Source: Gemmatimonadaceae bacterium
Lineage (GTDB): Bacteria; Gemmatimonadota; Gemmatimonadetes; Gemmatimonadales; Gemmatimonadaceae
Length of the DNA stretch: 64,000 nt
Assembly (NCBI GenBank): GCA_025358925.1
Contig: JANYHT010000039.1
Span: 248,001-312,000 of the forward strand
Direction of reading: 5' to 3'
Positions 1 to 9,115 of this stretch are shown here, one piece after another. The notes beneath the pieces were generated by a model. It searched no databases and was not told the origin of the DNA. It was given only the letters and a program-made list of their open reading frames with translations. The translations under genes and the position numbers were made by a program. Numbering within the stretch: the first letter of the stretch is position 1; each line of letters begins with the position of its first letter.

Positions 1-1807
1 CCATCGGCACCGATGGATCGGTGCTTGGGGACGTCGCGGCGGGGTCGGGAAAGAAGCGATCGAATGAAAACGCGTCGTGAGATGTCGCTGGTGTTGCGGA
101 CACTGCGGTTGAAACGTAGGTCGGCGTTACCGCGGCAACAGTGGGAGTCGACAACGGCGTACTCGAGGCAAACGAAAGGTCGAGCGTAGCACCGTCGGCC
201 ATGTTCGCGGCGCTAATCGGCACAAACGCATCGGCCAGTGAACGCGCCGCAGCATCGTCCAGTGGCGCTGCGGCAAAGCCGAACAACATCGACAAACCGT
301 CAGCGGGATCTTCGATGGCAAGGAGGGGCTGCAGTGGTGTGCGTCGTGGCACGCGCCGCGCCGAAAGCCGCGCAAATGTGCTCCGCGCGGTCGGTGGCGT
401 CAGCACCGGCGTCCACACGGGTGTCTCGCTTACTATTTCCCCGTCCACAGGCGTGCCGTACAGTGGCGTTGGTACCGGCGCAGCGACCGCAGCATCACGA
501 CTCACGCGCAACTCAGCTAGGCGTACTCGCAATGCACCATCATCTGGATGACGTCGTGCGAGTTCTTCGTAAATATCCGCCGCGCGTGCCACGAAGCCCT
601 GCGCGACGAGTAGTTCCGCCATCGTCTCTGTCACGAATGCTGGTGAATCGGTCGCGGTCTCGTCATACGGCACTTCTTCGTCCATCACGTCAGCAAACGA
701 CGTTTCGACACTTGGCGGCGGTGTGTTCGACACCGTCTGCATGGTGACCGCATCGTGATCGCCGACGCCATGCGCATCCTCGGCAAACGCCTCCGCTATC
801 TCCTCAATTTCACGCTCCTCGTCGACCGCAACCGCTTGGTCAGGTGCGGTGATCCATTGTAGTGCTTCGGTAGATGCGGGCGTGACAAGCCACGTCAGAT
901 GCGGTGGTTTCTCGATCTCGTTATCGGCGTCCGTGCTCTCGTGTACGAGCGCTGCCTCGACGCGCTGTTCGTCGTGCGGCGACGGCGGATCACCTGCTTC
1001 CCGACCAAAGGCGGCGGCTTCATCAAACGTGATTGGCACATCCACCGGCGTGAAGTTCCGAGCAGTAACGACGCGGGCTTCGAGGTCTGACGTGTCAGGC
1101 CATTCCGGTGCGATTAACCCCTCTTCAAAATCACCGCCGGGTGCATCAGCACCCGTATCGGCTGATGCGGCATCGGCGGATGCGGCATCGGCGAGTTCAG
1201 CGGCGATCGGAAAATTGAATGCCGCGTCGGTGTCGCGCTCGGCGTCTTCGATTGCTTCGAGGTCGAGCGGACTATGATGCGCGATGCGCGCATTCACCCG
1301 ATCAAAGTCGACGGCGCGCATGGACGCGTCCGGCGTAGGAATCGCGGTGAGCCCCAGCGCTGACATACCAAAGGACGGTGTGAGTGCCGAAGAAAAACGC
1401 GGTGTCGCCGCGACGACCAACGTTGCAAGTTGCGAGGCAATGTCATCGTTGCGCGGATCGGCATCGAGTACGCGCTCATACCAACGACGCGCAGCGCTCG
1501 CATCGCCACTCATCTTTGCGATGTCGCCGAGATGTCGGAGCGCAATGAGATTTTCCGGATCGAGCGCCAGTGCTTGCTCGAAGACCGTGCGTGCCTCGTC
1601 CAACGCGCCAGACTCGAACAGGGCCTGACCGAAGACGATGTAGCCACTCATATGACCGGGCTGCTTCGGCAAATGCTCGCGACACAGCGCAATCGCTTGC
1701 GCGAGTTCGCCGGTTTTCCGGTACTCGTTGGCTAGCGGCGCAAAGTAGCGGCGCGGGTGCTCTTCAAACTTCTTGCGAAGCTCGTCGATGCGGGTAGCAA
1801 TGCTCAT
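1..1807 (-). CDS. TPR-repeat protein with long low-complexity tail (3' end outside window)
   Basis: The reading frame starts with ATG at 1807 and stays open to the left edge, so the C-terminus is not seen (about 602 codons visible). The first ~130 residues read as tetratricopeptide repeats, with typical helix pairs such as ALDEARTVFEQALALDPEN and DASAARRWYERVLDADPRN. After residue ~170 the protein becomes rich in Ala, Asp, Ser, Pro and Thr, with many acidic stretches and a short tandem repeat near 1164-1193, which suggests a disordered linker. No signal peptide or membrane segment is visible. It is divergent from the PPIase gene at 2152. Its build (N-terminal TPR, long acidic linker) resembles the TPR protein at 5617-7752. 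Its partner and role are unknown; TPR domains generally mediate protein-protein contacts. Confidence 0.8.
   Translation of the reverse strand, partial: MSIATRIDELRKKFEEHPRRYFAPLANEYRKTGELAQAIALCREHLPKQPGHMSGYIVFGQALFESGALDEARTVFEQALALDPENLIALRHLGDIAKMSGDASAARRWYERVLDADPRNDDIASQLATLVVAATPRFSSALTPSFGMSALGLTAIPTPDASMRAVDFDRVNARIAHHSPLDLEAIEDAERDTDAAFNFPIAAELADAASADAASADTGADAPGGDFEEGLIAPEWPDTSDLEARVVTARNFTPVDVPITFDEAAAFGREAGDPPSPHDEQRVEAALVHESTDADNEIEKPPHLTWLVTPASTEALQWITAPDQAVAVDEEREIEEIAEAFAEDAHGVGDHDAVTMQTVSNTPPPSVETSFADVMDEEVPYDETATDSPAFVTETMAELLVAQGFVARAADIYEELARRHPDDGALRVRLAELRVSRDAAVAAPVPTPLYGTPVDGEIVSETPVWTPVLTPPTARSTFARLSARRVPRRTPLQPLLAIEDPADGLSMLFGFAAAPLDDAAARSLADAFVPISAANMADGATLDLSFASSTPLSTPTVAAVTPTYVSTAVSATPATSHDAFSFDRFFPDPAATSPSTDPSVPM
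1164..1193. repeat. Two tandem 15-bp copies inside the TPR gene
   Basis: Two identical 15-base units (gatgcggcatcggcg) lie head to tail and in frame in the low-complexity part of the TPR gene. They encode an Ala/Asp/Ser repeat, consistent with a disordered linker grown by repeat expansion. Confidence 0.85.
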
Positions 1808-2151
1808 CCGTCGAGTGCTCTCAAGTGTAGTCCCGTCGCAACGGAGGCTCGTCAACTTCGCCACAATCGCGGGCCAAGTTAGCCGTCGTCTCTCGGGTAA
1901 GTCAATTGCGCGGGTGCTGCTGAAGTCGTGACGTCTCTTGCTTTTAGCGAATCGCGGCGGCTATTTTTCCCGACTGCGCGCGATGCGCACTCTCTCTAGG
2001 AGGGTCCTGCGCCTTCACTGCTCGCGAGCGAGTGGCTCGCGACGGCCTCCGCCAGATCCTCGGCCTTCCGTCGGCGCCTTGTCGTCGAATTGGTCGAGCC
2101 CTCCGGGATCTGTTCCATTCCCAGTTCATTCGACCTAAGGAGTCCCGCCCC
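1808..2151. promoter_or_regulatory. Divergent intergenic region between TPR and PPIase genes
   Basis: This 344-base gap separates two divergent genes and should hold promoters for both. On the plus strand a weak sigma70-like pair is visible: TTGCTT at 1938-1943 and TATTTT at 1962-1967, spaced by 18 bases. A clear ribosome binding site, AAGGAG, lies at 2137-2142. I see no convincing small gene; open frames here are short and lack coding character. Confidence 0.4.
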
Positions 2152-3987
2152 GTGCTGCAAACGATGCGGAGCGCTGCGAAATACATCTGGATCATCCTGA
2201 TCGCGGCGTTTGTCGGCAGCTTCCTGCTATACCAGACGTCCGGACTTTCTGGACGTACCCCGGTGACTACAACCACGGCGGTTGCAACGGTCAACGGTGA
2301 AGACATTCTGCTCACCTCGTGGCAGAACTCCGTCAGTACACTCGAACAGCAAGAGCAACAGCGCGTTGGGCGTGGGATCACGCTCGACGAACGTCGCACG
2401 ATCGAAGACAACGCGTTCAACGAACTGGTGAACGACGTGCTACTGCAACAGGAGTTCAAGCGTCGAGGCATCACAGTTACAGACGACGAAATCCTTCAGG
2501 CGGCACGTAACGCTCCGCCGCCGCAGGCAATGCAGTCGTCTGAACTTCAAACGGATGGCAGATTTGACATCCAAAAGTACCGCCGACTCCTAGCGAGCCC
2601 CATGGCGCGGCAGTCGGGCATGCTCGCCGGCCTCGAGTCGTACTACCGCACAGAAATTCCAAAGCAGAAACTGTTTGATCAGGTCTCGTCCGACGTGTAC
2701 ATGTCTGATGAGCGTGTCTGGCAGGCATATCGGGACCGTCATGACTCTGCGCAGGTGAGTTACGTGCTGTTGCGCTTGGAGACTCTCACCGACACGGCAG
2801 TCACTGTCACAGACCAAGAGATATCCCAGTTTTACGATCGGAATAAGAAGAAGTTTGAGCGTCCGGGTCGCGCCGTCGTGTCGCTGTTGTCGATACCCCG
2901 GTCGATCAGCGCGAAAGATTCGTCCGACGCGAAGGTTCGTATTGAGAAGATTCGCGCGGAGATTGTGGGCGGTGCAAAGTTCGAGGATGTCGCCAAACGT
3001 GAGTCGATGGACTCTGTGTCCGGCGCAAAGGGTGGCGCCCTTGGGAAAGGTCCGAAAGGACGTTTTACCCCGAAATTTGAGGAGGCGCTTGCGGCGCTGA
3101 ACCCCGGTGAGCTTTCACAACCCGTGCTCACCCCATTTGGCTGGCACCTCATTCGACTCGACGCGCGGAAAGGCGACACGCTTGATTTGCATCACATCCT
3201 CGTGTCTGTCGTGCAAAGCGATTCAAGTGCAACTCGCACTGATCGACGCGCCGATTCCTTGGCATCAAAGGCCGGCAGCACTGACGATCCGAAAAAGTTT
3301 GACGCAGCAGCGAAAGATCTTGGCTTGACGCCAGCATCGGTCGTGGCCATCGAGAAGGAGCCGCTTTCGTGGGCTGGTCGCTATGTGCCAAGTGTGAGCG
3401 CGTGGGCATTTTCGGGTGTGCACGCGGGTGAGACGAGCGATCTGTTTGACTCGCCCGAGGCATACTACTTGGCTCGCGTCGATTCGCTGCACGTTGGCGG
3501 ACCGCAGCCGTTGTCCGACGTTACGACGGAAATTCGCGGTCGTTTAGCACGTCAGAAGCGCATTGAAAAATTGCGTCCGATCGCGTTGCAGTTGTTGCAG
3601 GTCGCGCGGTCGAGTTCCCTCGAAGCAGCAGCCTTGCAGTGGAAATTGCCCGTGGAAAAAACCGCCGATTTCTCACGTGTCACTGCAGTACCGGGGCTCG
3701 GGCAGTTCAACGAAGCGCTCGGCGCTGCATTCACCATTCCGGTCGGCCAAGTTGGCGGACCAGTGCCTGCTGTTGACGGTATGGTGGTGATGCGTGTGGA
3801 GAAACGTACTGACGCGAATCGTGTGGCGTTTGAAGCGCAAAAGACTGAACAGCGGCAGCAGTTGCTACAATCATTGCGTCAGCAAAAAGTCGAAGAGTAT
3901 TTGACGTCGTTGCGCGAGAGCGTGAAGGTGGACGATCATCGGACGAAAGTCATGAACGCGATGCGTCGCCAGACCGGAGCGTTGTAG
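2152..3987 (+). CDS. Membrane-anchored peptidyl-prolyl isomerase, PpiD/SurA type
   Basis: A periplasmic folding factor of the parvulin class, predicted to help outer-membrane or secreted proteins fold. I place the start at GTG 2152, 9 bases after AAGGAG, giving 611 residues; ATG 2164 is the alternative. Residues ~10-30 form one membrane helix (IWIILIAAFVGSFLLYQTSG) that would anchor the protein with its bulk in the periplasm, as in PpiD. A SurA-N-like helical region follows. One parvulin (PpiC) domain lies around residues 230-350 and includes the GGALGKGPKGRFTPKFEEAL and FGWHLIRLD signatures. The C-terminal ~250 residues are helical and could hold a second degenerate parvulin fold. This is the only protein-coding gene on the plus strand, and it ends at a bidirectional terminator shared with tatA. 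Confidence 0.85.
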   Translation: MLQTMRSAAKYIWIILIAAFVGSFLLYQTSGLSGRTPVTTTTAVATVNGEDILLTSWQNSVSTLEQQEQQRVGRGITLDERRTIEDNAFNELVNDVLLQQEFKRRGITVTDDEILQAARNAPPPQAMQSSELQTDGRFDIQKYRRLLASPMARQSGMLAGLESYYRTEIPKQKLFDQVSSDVYMSDERVWQAYRDRHDSAQVSYVLLRLETLTDTAVTVTDQEISQFYDRNKKKFERPGRAVVSLLSIPRSISAKDSSDAKVRIEKIRAEIVGGAKFEDVAKRESMDSVSGAKGGALGKGPKGRFTPKFEEALAALNPGELSQPVLTPFGWHLIRLDARKGDTLDLHHILVSVVQSDSSATRTDRRADSLASKAGSTDDPKKFDAAAKDLGLTPASVVAIEKEPLSWAGRYVPSVSAWAFSGVHAGETSDLFDSPEAYYLARVDSLHVGGPQPLSDVTTEIRGRLARQKRIEKLRPIALQLLQVARSSSLEAAALQWKLPVEKTADFSRVTAVPGLGQFNEALGAAFTIPVGQVGGPVPAVDGMVVMRVEKRTDANRVAFEAQKTEQRQQLLQSLRQQKVEEYLTSLRESVKVDDHRTKVMNAMRRQTGAL

Positions 3988-4011
3988 ACGATCGCCCTAT
4001 GGACGTCAACA

Positions 4012-4050
4012 CAAAGGGCCCCGTGATTGCGAAAATCACGGGGCCCTTTG
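4012..4050. terminator. Bidirectional hairpin between PPIase gene and tatA
   Basis: A perfect 17-bp stem (4012-4028 with 4034-4050) closes a 5-base loop. The arms begin with CAAAGGG and end with CCCTTTG, so the outer A/T pairs give short U tracts in both directions. It lies between two convergent genes, which supports a shared terminator. Confidence 0.85.
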
Positions 4051-4076
4051 TTCAAGATCCATCTGGCGATCCCACA

Positions 4077-4331
4077 TCAACCGATAAGACGCTTCGGCTC
4101 GGGACGTTCTTCTTCACTCGCCTCGTCAACCGGAGTGGCACCACCAACGCGATCATTGCGCGGCGCGGGGTCGGTGATGGACTTCTGCGCATCGGTAATG
4201 TTTCGCTTAAACTCATTAATACCTTTGCCGAGCGAGCCCGCAATTTCTGGGATGCGCTTGGCGCCAAACAGTAGTAGAATGATGACGAGAATGATGAGGA
4301 TCTCGCCGAAACCAAAGTTGCCGAAGTTCAT
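4077..4331 (-). CDS. tatA: Sec-independent translocase subunit TatA/TatE
   Basis: Component of the twin-arginine export channel for folded proteins in the inner membrane. The 84-residue product has the TatA pattern: a short N-terminal hydrophobic helix starting FGEILIILVIILLLFGAKRI, the invariant FGxKRIPE hinge, an amphipathic helix (GSLGKGINEFKR) and a charged tail. AGGAG lies 6 bases upstream of the ATG. It begins 9 bases after the DUF4321-like gene and looks like the last gene of the TPR-ispB-DUF4321-tatA operon. tatC lies 12 kb away on the same strand; no separate tatB is seen, so this TatA may serve both roles. Confidence 0.93.
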   Translation of the reverse strand: MNFGNFGFGEILIILVIILLLFGAKRIPEIAGSLGKGINEFKRNITDAQKSITDPAPRNDRVGGATPVDEASEEERPEPKRLIG

Positions 4332-4340
4332 GTGAGGCTC

Positions 4341-4616
4341 CTAAAACAGGGACCGAGCGATGAGGTAAGCGATCAGTACTCCCAGTAGGCTCAACAACGA
4401 GACATCTAGGGCGAAGCCGATGGTCAGCTTCAATATAATAAGGTCGATCGGGAGCGGTCCGATGGAGGGCGTCACGCCTGTGGTCAGAAACTCCTTCACG
4501 GCACCAGCGGGTAGAAATCGACGCGACACCTGTTGCAATACGCCACCCGCGACAAAGCCGCTGGTTAGAACCAGTAAATGAAACACTGGGCGATGCTTCG
4601 AAGGTCCGCGAGCCAT
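4341..4616 (-). CDS. Small two-helix membrane protein, DUF4321-like
   Basis: The 91-residue product has a hydrophobic segment near residues 11-30 and a second near 57-88 (ILKLTIGFALDVSLLSLLGV and onward), with a short polar stretch between. Its size, the spaced pair of helices and the pattern 'L.LTIGF.L..NLLSLLGL' fit DUF4321 proteins; this is recognition from memory. Function is unknown. The ATG at 4616 shares its A with the stop of the polyprenyl synthase gene (TGATG), so translation is probably coupled. It sits directly before tatA, hinting at an envelope role. Confidence 0.7.
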   Translation of the reverse strand: MARGPSKHRPVFHLLVLTSGFVAGGVLQQVSRRFLPAGAVKEFLTTGVTPSIGPLPIDLIILKLTIGFALDVSLLSLLGVLIAYLIARSLF

Positions 4617-5620
4617 CACCAACGCCGCTCAACGACATAGGCGATCGCATCAACGAGCGCGGAGCGGGCCGGGCTATCCGGCAACTCCGAAAGTGCGTCT
4701 TCCGCTTCACGTGCAAAAAGGTCGCCACGACGGCGCGCATAGTCTAATCCGCCGTTTTCACGCACGATGGCAACCACATCGCTGATTGCATCGTCGTCAG
4801 GTGTCACGGTCGCGAAGAGCGTTTCGACGCGTCGACGATCATGATCTGGCATTTCGCGGAGCGCGGCAATGAGCGGCAACGTCATCTTGTGCTCCTTAAG
4901 GTCGAGACCGCTGGGCTTTCCCGTCATCTCTTGGCCTTCGGTGTAATCGAGCAAATCATCGGCGACTTGGAACGCCATGCCGAGCCGCTCACCAAATCGC
5001 ACGAGCGCATCGCGATGTTGAGGTGCCCCGCACAACGCGCCAACCTCACATGCCGCCATAAATAGGGAGCCGGTCTTTGCGCGAATGAGCGTTTCGTAAT
5101 CGCGCTCGGTAAACGCGAGCGCATCGAAGGCCGACAGCTGACGCATTTCGCCGAGAGTCATTTCGTTTGACGCCATCGTGATGACGCGCATCGCCTCAAG
5201 GTCAGCGAGTGTCACGAGTTCGCGCAGCGCACGCAGGTAGAGATAGTCACCCATAATCACCGACACTTGATGACTAAACAATGAGTTGACGGTCGGCATT
5301 CCGCGTCGCAACGCCGAGTGATCAACGGCATCGTCATGTACAAGCGTCGCCAAGTGAATAAGCTCGACCACCGCTGCGTAGGTGACCGCGCGGGACTGCG
5401 GCTGATCATCTACCGCGGCCGACAGCAAGAGCAACGTGGGTCGAAAAAGTTTTCCCTTCATGCCCATCAAATGCCCCTGTACTTCTTGTACCAGTGGCAC
5501 ATCGGCGGACACGATGCGCCACAGTTCATCCGACACCATCGCGAGTTCCTCGCGGACGGGTGCCTGAATGTCCCGCAAAGCCGCTGCCAATGCGGACGGA
5601 GTGCGCGTTGTGAACGTCAC
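4616..5620 (-). CDS. Polyprenyl diphosphate synthase
   Basis: Trans-type isoprenyl diphosphate synthase (IspB/HepT class) that adds isopentenyl units to an allylic diphosphate to make quinone side chains. The 334-residue protein starts at GTG 5620, which overlaps the TPR gene stop as GTGA. Both aspartate-rich motifs are present: DDAVD in LVHDDAVDHS and DDLLD in QVADDLLDYT, plus the conserved GKLFRP lysine/arginine region. These residues bind magnesium and diphosphate. Chain length cannot be told from the sequence. It is embedded between a TPR protein and a DUF4321-like protein in a tight operon that ends with tatA. Confidence 0.9.
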   Translation of the reverse strand: MTFTTRTPSALAAALRDIQAPVREELAMVSDELWRIVSADVPLVQEVQGHLMGMKGKLFRPTLLLLSAAVDDQPQSRAVTYAAVVELIHLATLVHDDAVDHSALRRGMPTVNSLFSHQVSVIMGDYLYLRALRELVTLADLEAMRVITMASNEMTLGEMRQLSAFDALAFTERDYETLIRAKTGSLFMAACEVGALCGAPQHRDALVRFGERLGMAFQVADDLLDYTEGQEMTGKPSGLDLKEHKMTLPLIAALREMPDHDRRRVETLFATVTPDDDAISDVVAIVRENGGLDYARRRGDLFAREAEDALSELPDSPARSALVDAIAYVVERRW

Positions 5621-7752
5621 GCTAGCTGATCGAGCGCCGCCAAGCGGGCGGCCACGTCGCGAAAATTGATGTCGATGGCATACACGCGATGAAAATAACT
5701 CCGGGCGTCGTCGAACCGTTGCAATGCTTCGCACGAATATGCGAGTAAGTAAAGCACGCCAACCCGCTGTTGATCATCAAGCCCCGGTTCGTGCAACGCT
5801 CGAGAAAGCACGGTGGCCGCAACTTGAAATCGTTCCTGCTCGACGAAACATTGGCCGAGTGCTTCGTACGCGGGAAGTCGATGCGTTTTGCTGCGCAACG
5901 CACGCTGAAATTCACCGATGGCATCATCGAGCAGACCCATCTCCTTGTATGCAACGCCGAGATCGTAGCGACTCTCGAAATCATCCTCGCCAATTGAACG
6001 CGAGACACCGTGCTTAAAGTGCCTGAGCAGCGAATCAAAATCAGCTTGTTCGTCGCCACTTACGGCGGGCTCGCGCATACGCATGCGCGTGGAGATCGGT
6101 TGGTCCTCGTCGCGTAGCCATTCAGCGAGGTTCATGAACTCGCCGTCGGACGCAGTGACGACCGCCACCGCAGAGGGGGGGGGTGGTGCAGCATCGCCGA
6201 GCGCCGACCGCGCGCGATCATCCCACGGATCCATCTCAAGTACCCGCGCATACACCGCGCGCGCGCGTCCCTCATCGCCGCTCCGCACGAGGGCGTCGGC
6301 AAGATCGAGATACGCAACGCACAGGCGGCTGTTGTCCTTGATCTTGACCGCGAGTTCCACCCGTTTTTGATGATAGGGCACTCGGTCAGGACTGATGCCA
6401 ACGAGCATGTCAGCGACGTCGGCCGCGGCGACCACGTCATCACTGAGCGCGAACCCCTTGAGGGTGCGCTCCATTTCCGCCAAGGCCGCATCTCGCTCAC
6501 CGGCTTCGAAGAGCGCTTCGGCGAGACGCCGCCGCAACGCCCAATCACGTGGCGCTTGCTCAACCGCTGCTTGGAATTCATCGCGACGAGAGGCCGCGAC
6601 CAAGTTGGCTTCCGCTGCGACCGACGCGATTGGTACGGACGGGGTAAGGCTGACGCCCCGCGACGGTGTTGGTTTGGTGATGCTGACCTGCGGTGTCAGC
6701 GCGAGGCCGCGCTCAACGTACAGATCGTCAAGCAGGAGCGGCGGCAGTTCTCCTTGGAGGATGAAATCGTGTGGGTCGATGCGGAACGGGAGCGGACGTT
6801 CGTGAACTGACACGCGTTCTATCGCATCGGGTGCGGTTGCCTCGATCTCGCCTGCTTCGATCTCGCTTGCTTCGATCTTCGTCGCGTCGATGCTGATGGC
6901 GCCGGTTTCTATCACATCGGTTTCGACGAGCGTGTCGATGTGCGCAACGTGCGATTCGAACGTCGGCGCGAGATCGACTGGCGTCAGTTCCAATACTGCG
7001 AGCGCATCGAGTTCACCGTGGAGCTCTGGTGGTGATGCGACCACGGGCTCTGTCGGTCTGTCGATCGGCCCAGATGCGCTGATCGCCGACGTATGCGCAG
7101 CGCGAGCTTTTGCGGCGGCGGTAATTGAGGCCGCAGCGGCGGCATTGAGACCCACATCCAGATACACAAGATCGGACGACTTGTCGTTTGGGAAACGCCC
7201 GCCGTCACTCGTACCCTGTGCCGCTGAAGCGGTCGGCGTGCGCCGCCGAAGCAAAATGCCGGCTCGCGCGGCATGCTCGTCCACCAGACGTCGCACTTCG
7301 ACAAGTTCGGGCATAAGTTCGGAGACTTCAGCGAGCGCGCGCATCCCCTCGTCCACGCGTCCTTCCTGTTGCATGCGCGTCGCGTACTCGAGGAAGTTCC
7401 GAGTCGCGTCCCCTCGCAACGACTTGCGCGCGCAAATTCGACCGAGTGTGAAATAGACATTCGAACGTCCGGGCGCGTTGCGCAAAATTTTATTGCAGAG
7501 CGCGATGGCGTTATTGAAGAGCCCAAACGTGGCGTAATGCTCAACGGCCCGCTCATAATACGTCACCGCGTCAGGCACACGTCCTTGCCGCAACGCCAAG
7601 TCGCCGACTTTGTTCAGCAGCGCGACATCAACGTCTTCGCCCTCCGCCTCGCTCTCCTCGATCGCCCGCACATAGGCGCTGATCGCACGATCGATCTGTT
7701 TCAGCTGCTCGAACTCAGCCGCTTTTTTCCGATGCTTCGCGGCGTTGGACAT
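5617..7752 (-). CDS. Large TPR protein with acidic linker
   Basis: A 711-residue protein with no signal peptide. Residues ~1-150 hold tetratricopeptide repeats (for example AVEHYATFGLFNNAIALCNK). A long Ala/Glu/Ile-rich linker spans ~170-370 and includes a tandem IEA-type repeat. Two further TPR arrays follow: ~375-505, starting with a repeat of the form FEAGERDAALAEMERTL, and ~560-711 at the C-terminus. It is likely a cytoplasmic scaffold; the partner is unknown. It heads the group TPR-polyprenyl synthase-DUF4321-tatA and overlaps the synthase start by GTGA. A run of nine C residues on the coding strand (6175-6183 in window) encodes a proline stretch and could be prone to slippage. Confidence 0.85.
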   Translation of the reverse strand: MSNAAKHRKKAAEFEQLKQIDRAISAYVRAIEESEAEGEDVDVALLNKVGDLALRQGRVPDAVTYYERAVEHYATFGLFNNAIALCNKILRNAPGRSNVYFTLGRICARKSLRGDATRNFLEYATRMQQEGRVDEGMRALAEVSELMPELVEVRRLVDEHAARAGILLRRRTPTASAAQGTSDGGRFPNDKSSDLVYLDVGLNAAAAASITAAAKARAAHTSAISASGPIDRPTEPVVASPPELHGELDALAVLELTPVDLAPTFESHVAHIDTLVETDVIETGAISIDATKIEASEIEAGEIEATAPDAIERVSVHERPLPFRIDPHDFILQGELPPLLLDDLYVERGLALTPQVSITKPTPSRGVSLTPSVPIASVAAEANLVAASRRDEFQAAVEQAPRDWALRRRLAEALFEAGERDAALAEMERTLKGFALSDDVVAAADVADMLVGISPDRVPYHQKRVELAVKIKDNSRLCVAYLDLADALVRSGDEGRARAVYARVLEMDPWDDRARSALGDAAPPPPSAVAVVTASDGEFMNLAEWLRDEDQPISTRMRMREPAVSGDEQADFDSLLRHFKHGVSRSIGEDDFESRYDLGVAYKEMGLLDDAIGEFQRALRSKTHRLPAYEALGQCFVEQERFQVAATVLSRALHEPGLDDQQRVGVLYLLAYSCEALQRFDDARSYFHRVYAIDINFRDVAARLAALDQLA
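6175..6183. repeat. G9 homopolymer inside TPR coding sequence
   Basis: Nine consecutive G on the plus strand (C on the coding strand) encode Pro-Pro-Pro in a linker of the TPR protein. A single-base slip would truncate the protein and abolish the GTGA coupling to the polyprenyl synthase gene. Confidence 0.85.
6836..6880. repeat. Three imperfect 15-bp tandem copies in TPR gene
   Basis: Three near-identical 15-base units encode the repeated Glu-Ile-Glu-Ala pattern in the acidic linker of the TPR protein. This looks like local repeat expansion in a disordered segment. Confidence 0.75.
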
Positions 7753-7836
7753 GCGTTCGAGACACTCTCCCGGGGGCGAAACTCGCGCTCACGCGGCGGC
7801 GCGCGAGCAGATCATTCAATCGGCGGAAGCTAGGAC

Positions 7837-9108
7837 TCATCCCGTCGTGTGACAAGCGCTTCCGCGGGCCCACGTTACTCGGCAAAGACGCTCACCGAAC
7901 CAGTAAGGCAACGCCCGGTAGTCCTCGACATCGTGCACGGCGATATCGGCGCTGAAACCGGGCGCCAATTGACCCGTCTTGCCGGCGAGATTCAGCGCGG
8001 CCGCGCCGTTCACTGTCGCTGCAATCCACGCCTCTGCAGCAGACATCCTGAGCTCGCTCACCGCCAAGGTGAGTACTAAGGGAAACGACTGCAGTGGCGA
8101 CGTGCCTGGATTGAAATCCGTGGCGATCGCGACCGCCGCACCCGCTGCAATGAGCGCGCGCGCGGGCGCGTGACGACCTGTGCCAAGAAAAAGCATGGTA
8201 GCCGGGAGCAACGTCGCCACCGTGGACGACGACGCCACCGCAGCAATCCCTTCGGCCGAAATCGCGGCAAGATGGTCGACGCTTACCGCGTGCAGCGCAA
8301 CGCCAAGTGCGGCGCCTCCCCCGTCATGCAGTTCATCCGCATGCAGCTTCGCGGTCAGACCAAGCTGCGCCGCAGCTTCCAGCAATCGCCGGGTTTCGTC
8401 AAGCGTGAACACACCCGGTTCGCAAAATACATCCGCAAATTGTGCCAGCGACTCCGCCACGACTGCCGGATAGAGTTCGTCGATCAGCACGCGAATCCAC
8501 GCTTCTCGACCGTTTGCCACTGTTCGATATTCGATGGGTATTTCGTGTGCACCCAGACACGTCGCAACGATTCGCAGCGACGACGATTCGTGCAAGCGAC
8601 GAATCACGCGCAAGGTACGCAGTTCATCGGAGACTGAAAGCCCGTAACCAGATTTGATTTCCATGGTCGTCACGCCGCTCGCTACGAGCCGCGCAATGCG
8701 AGGCTGCGCAAGTGCAAATAAGTCATCATTGGATTTTGTGCGCAAATCGCGCACGGATGCGTGAATACCGCCACCACGTCGCGCGATTTCCAAGTACGGC
8801 ACACCGGTAGCACGCTGTTCGTGTTCGGCATAACGCGCGCTGCCGAACACCGCGTGCGTATGCGAATCAACAAACCCTGGTGCAAGCAGTCCGCGATTGC
8901 AATCAATTTCGTCGGCATTGGGGAAGCGTTGGCGCAGTGTGTCGTCATTTTCAACCGCCACGATTTTCGTTCCCTGTACGGCAACGCCGACACCATGATG
9001 CACTCCCGCATCAAGCATTTCGGCGCCGCGTCGCGCGCGCGCTGGCCCCGCACACGTAACGGTTTGCTGCGCGTTTACGAACAGCGTGACGTTGGAGGCA
9101 TCGTTCAT
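7837..9108 (-). CDS. hutI: Imidazolonepropionase
   Basis: Third step of histidine degradation: it hydrolyses 4-imidazolone-5-propanoate to N-formimino-L-glutamate in the cytoplasm. The 423-residue product is an amidohydrolase-fold enzyme. The metal site is visible: His83 and His85 in FVDSHTHAVF, the HADELHDGGGAAL segment, SVDHLA, and the catalytic Asp in IATDFNPGTSP. The ATG lies 7 bases after the stop of the radical SAM gene, with GAGG overlapping that stop as ribosome binding site. It is the last gene of the lptD-hutH-hutU-rSAM-hutI run. No hutG or hutF follows, so the next step must be encoded elsewhere. Confidence 0.95.
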   Translation of the reverse strand: MNDASNVTLFVNAQQTVTCAGPARARRGAEMLDAGVHHGVGVAVQGTKIVAVENDDTLRQRFPNADEIDCNRGLLAPGFVDSHTHAVFGSARYAEHEQRATGVPYLEIARRGGGIHASVRDLRTKSNDDLFALAQPRIARLVASGVTTMEIKSGYGLSVSDELRTLRVIRRLHESSSLRIVATCLGAHEIPIEYRTVANGREAWIRVLIDELYPAVVAESLAQFADVFCEPGVFTLDETRRLLEAAAQLGLTAKLHADELHDGGGAALGVALHAVSVDHLAAISAEGIAAVASSSTVATLLPATMLFLGTGRHAPARALIAAGAAVAIATDFNPGTSPLQSFPLVLTLAVSELRMSAAEAWIAATVNGAAALNLAGKTGQLAPGFSADIAVHDVEDYRALPYWFGERLCRVTWARGSACHTTG

Positions 9109-9115
9109 GAGCGCC

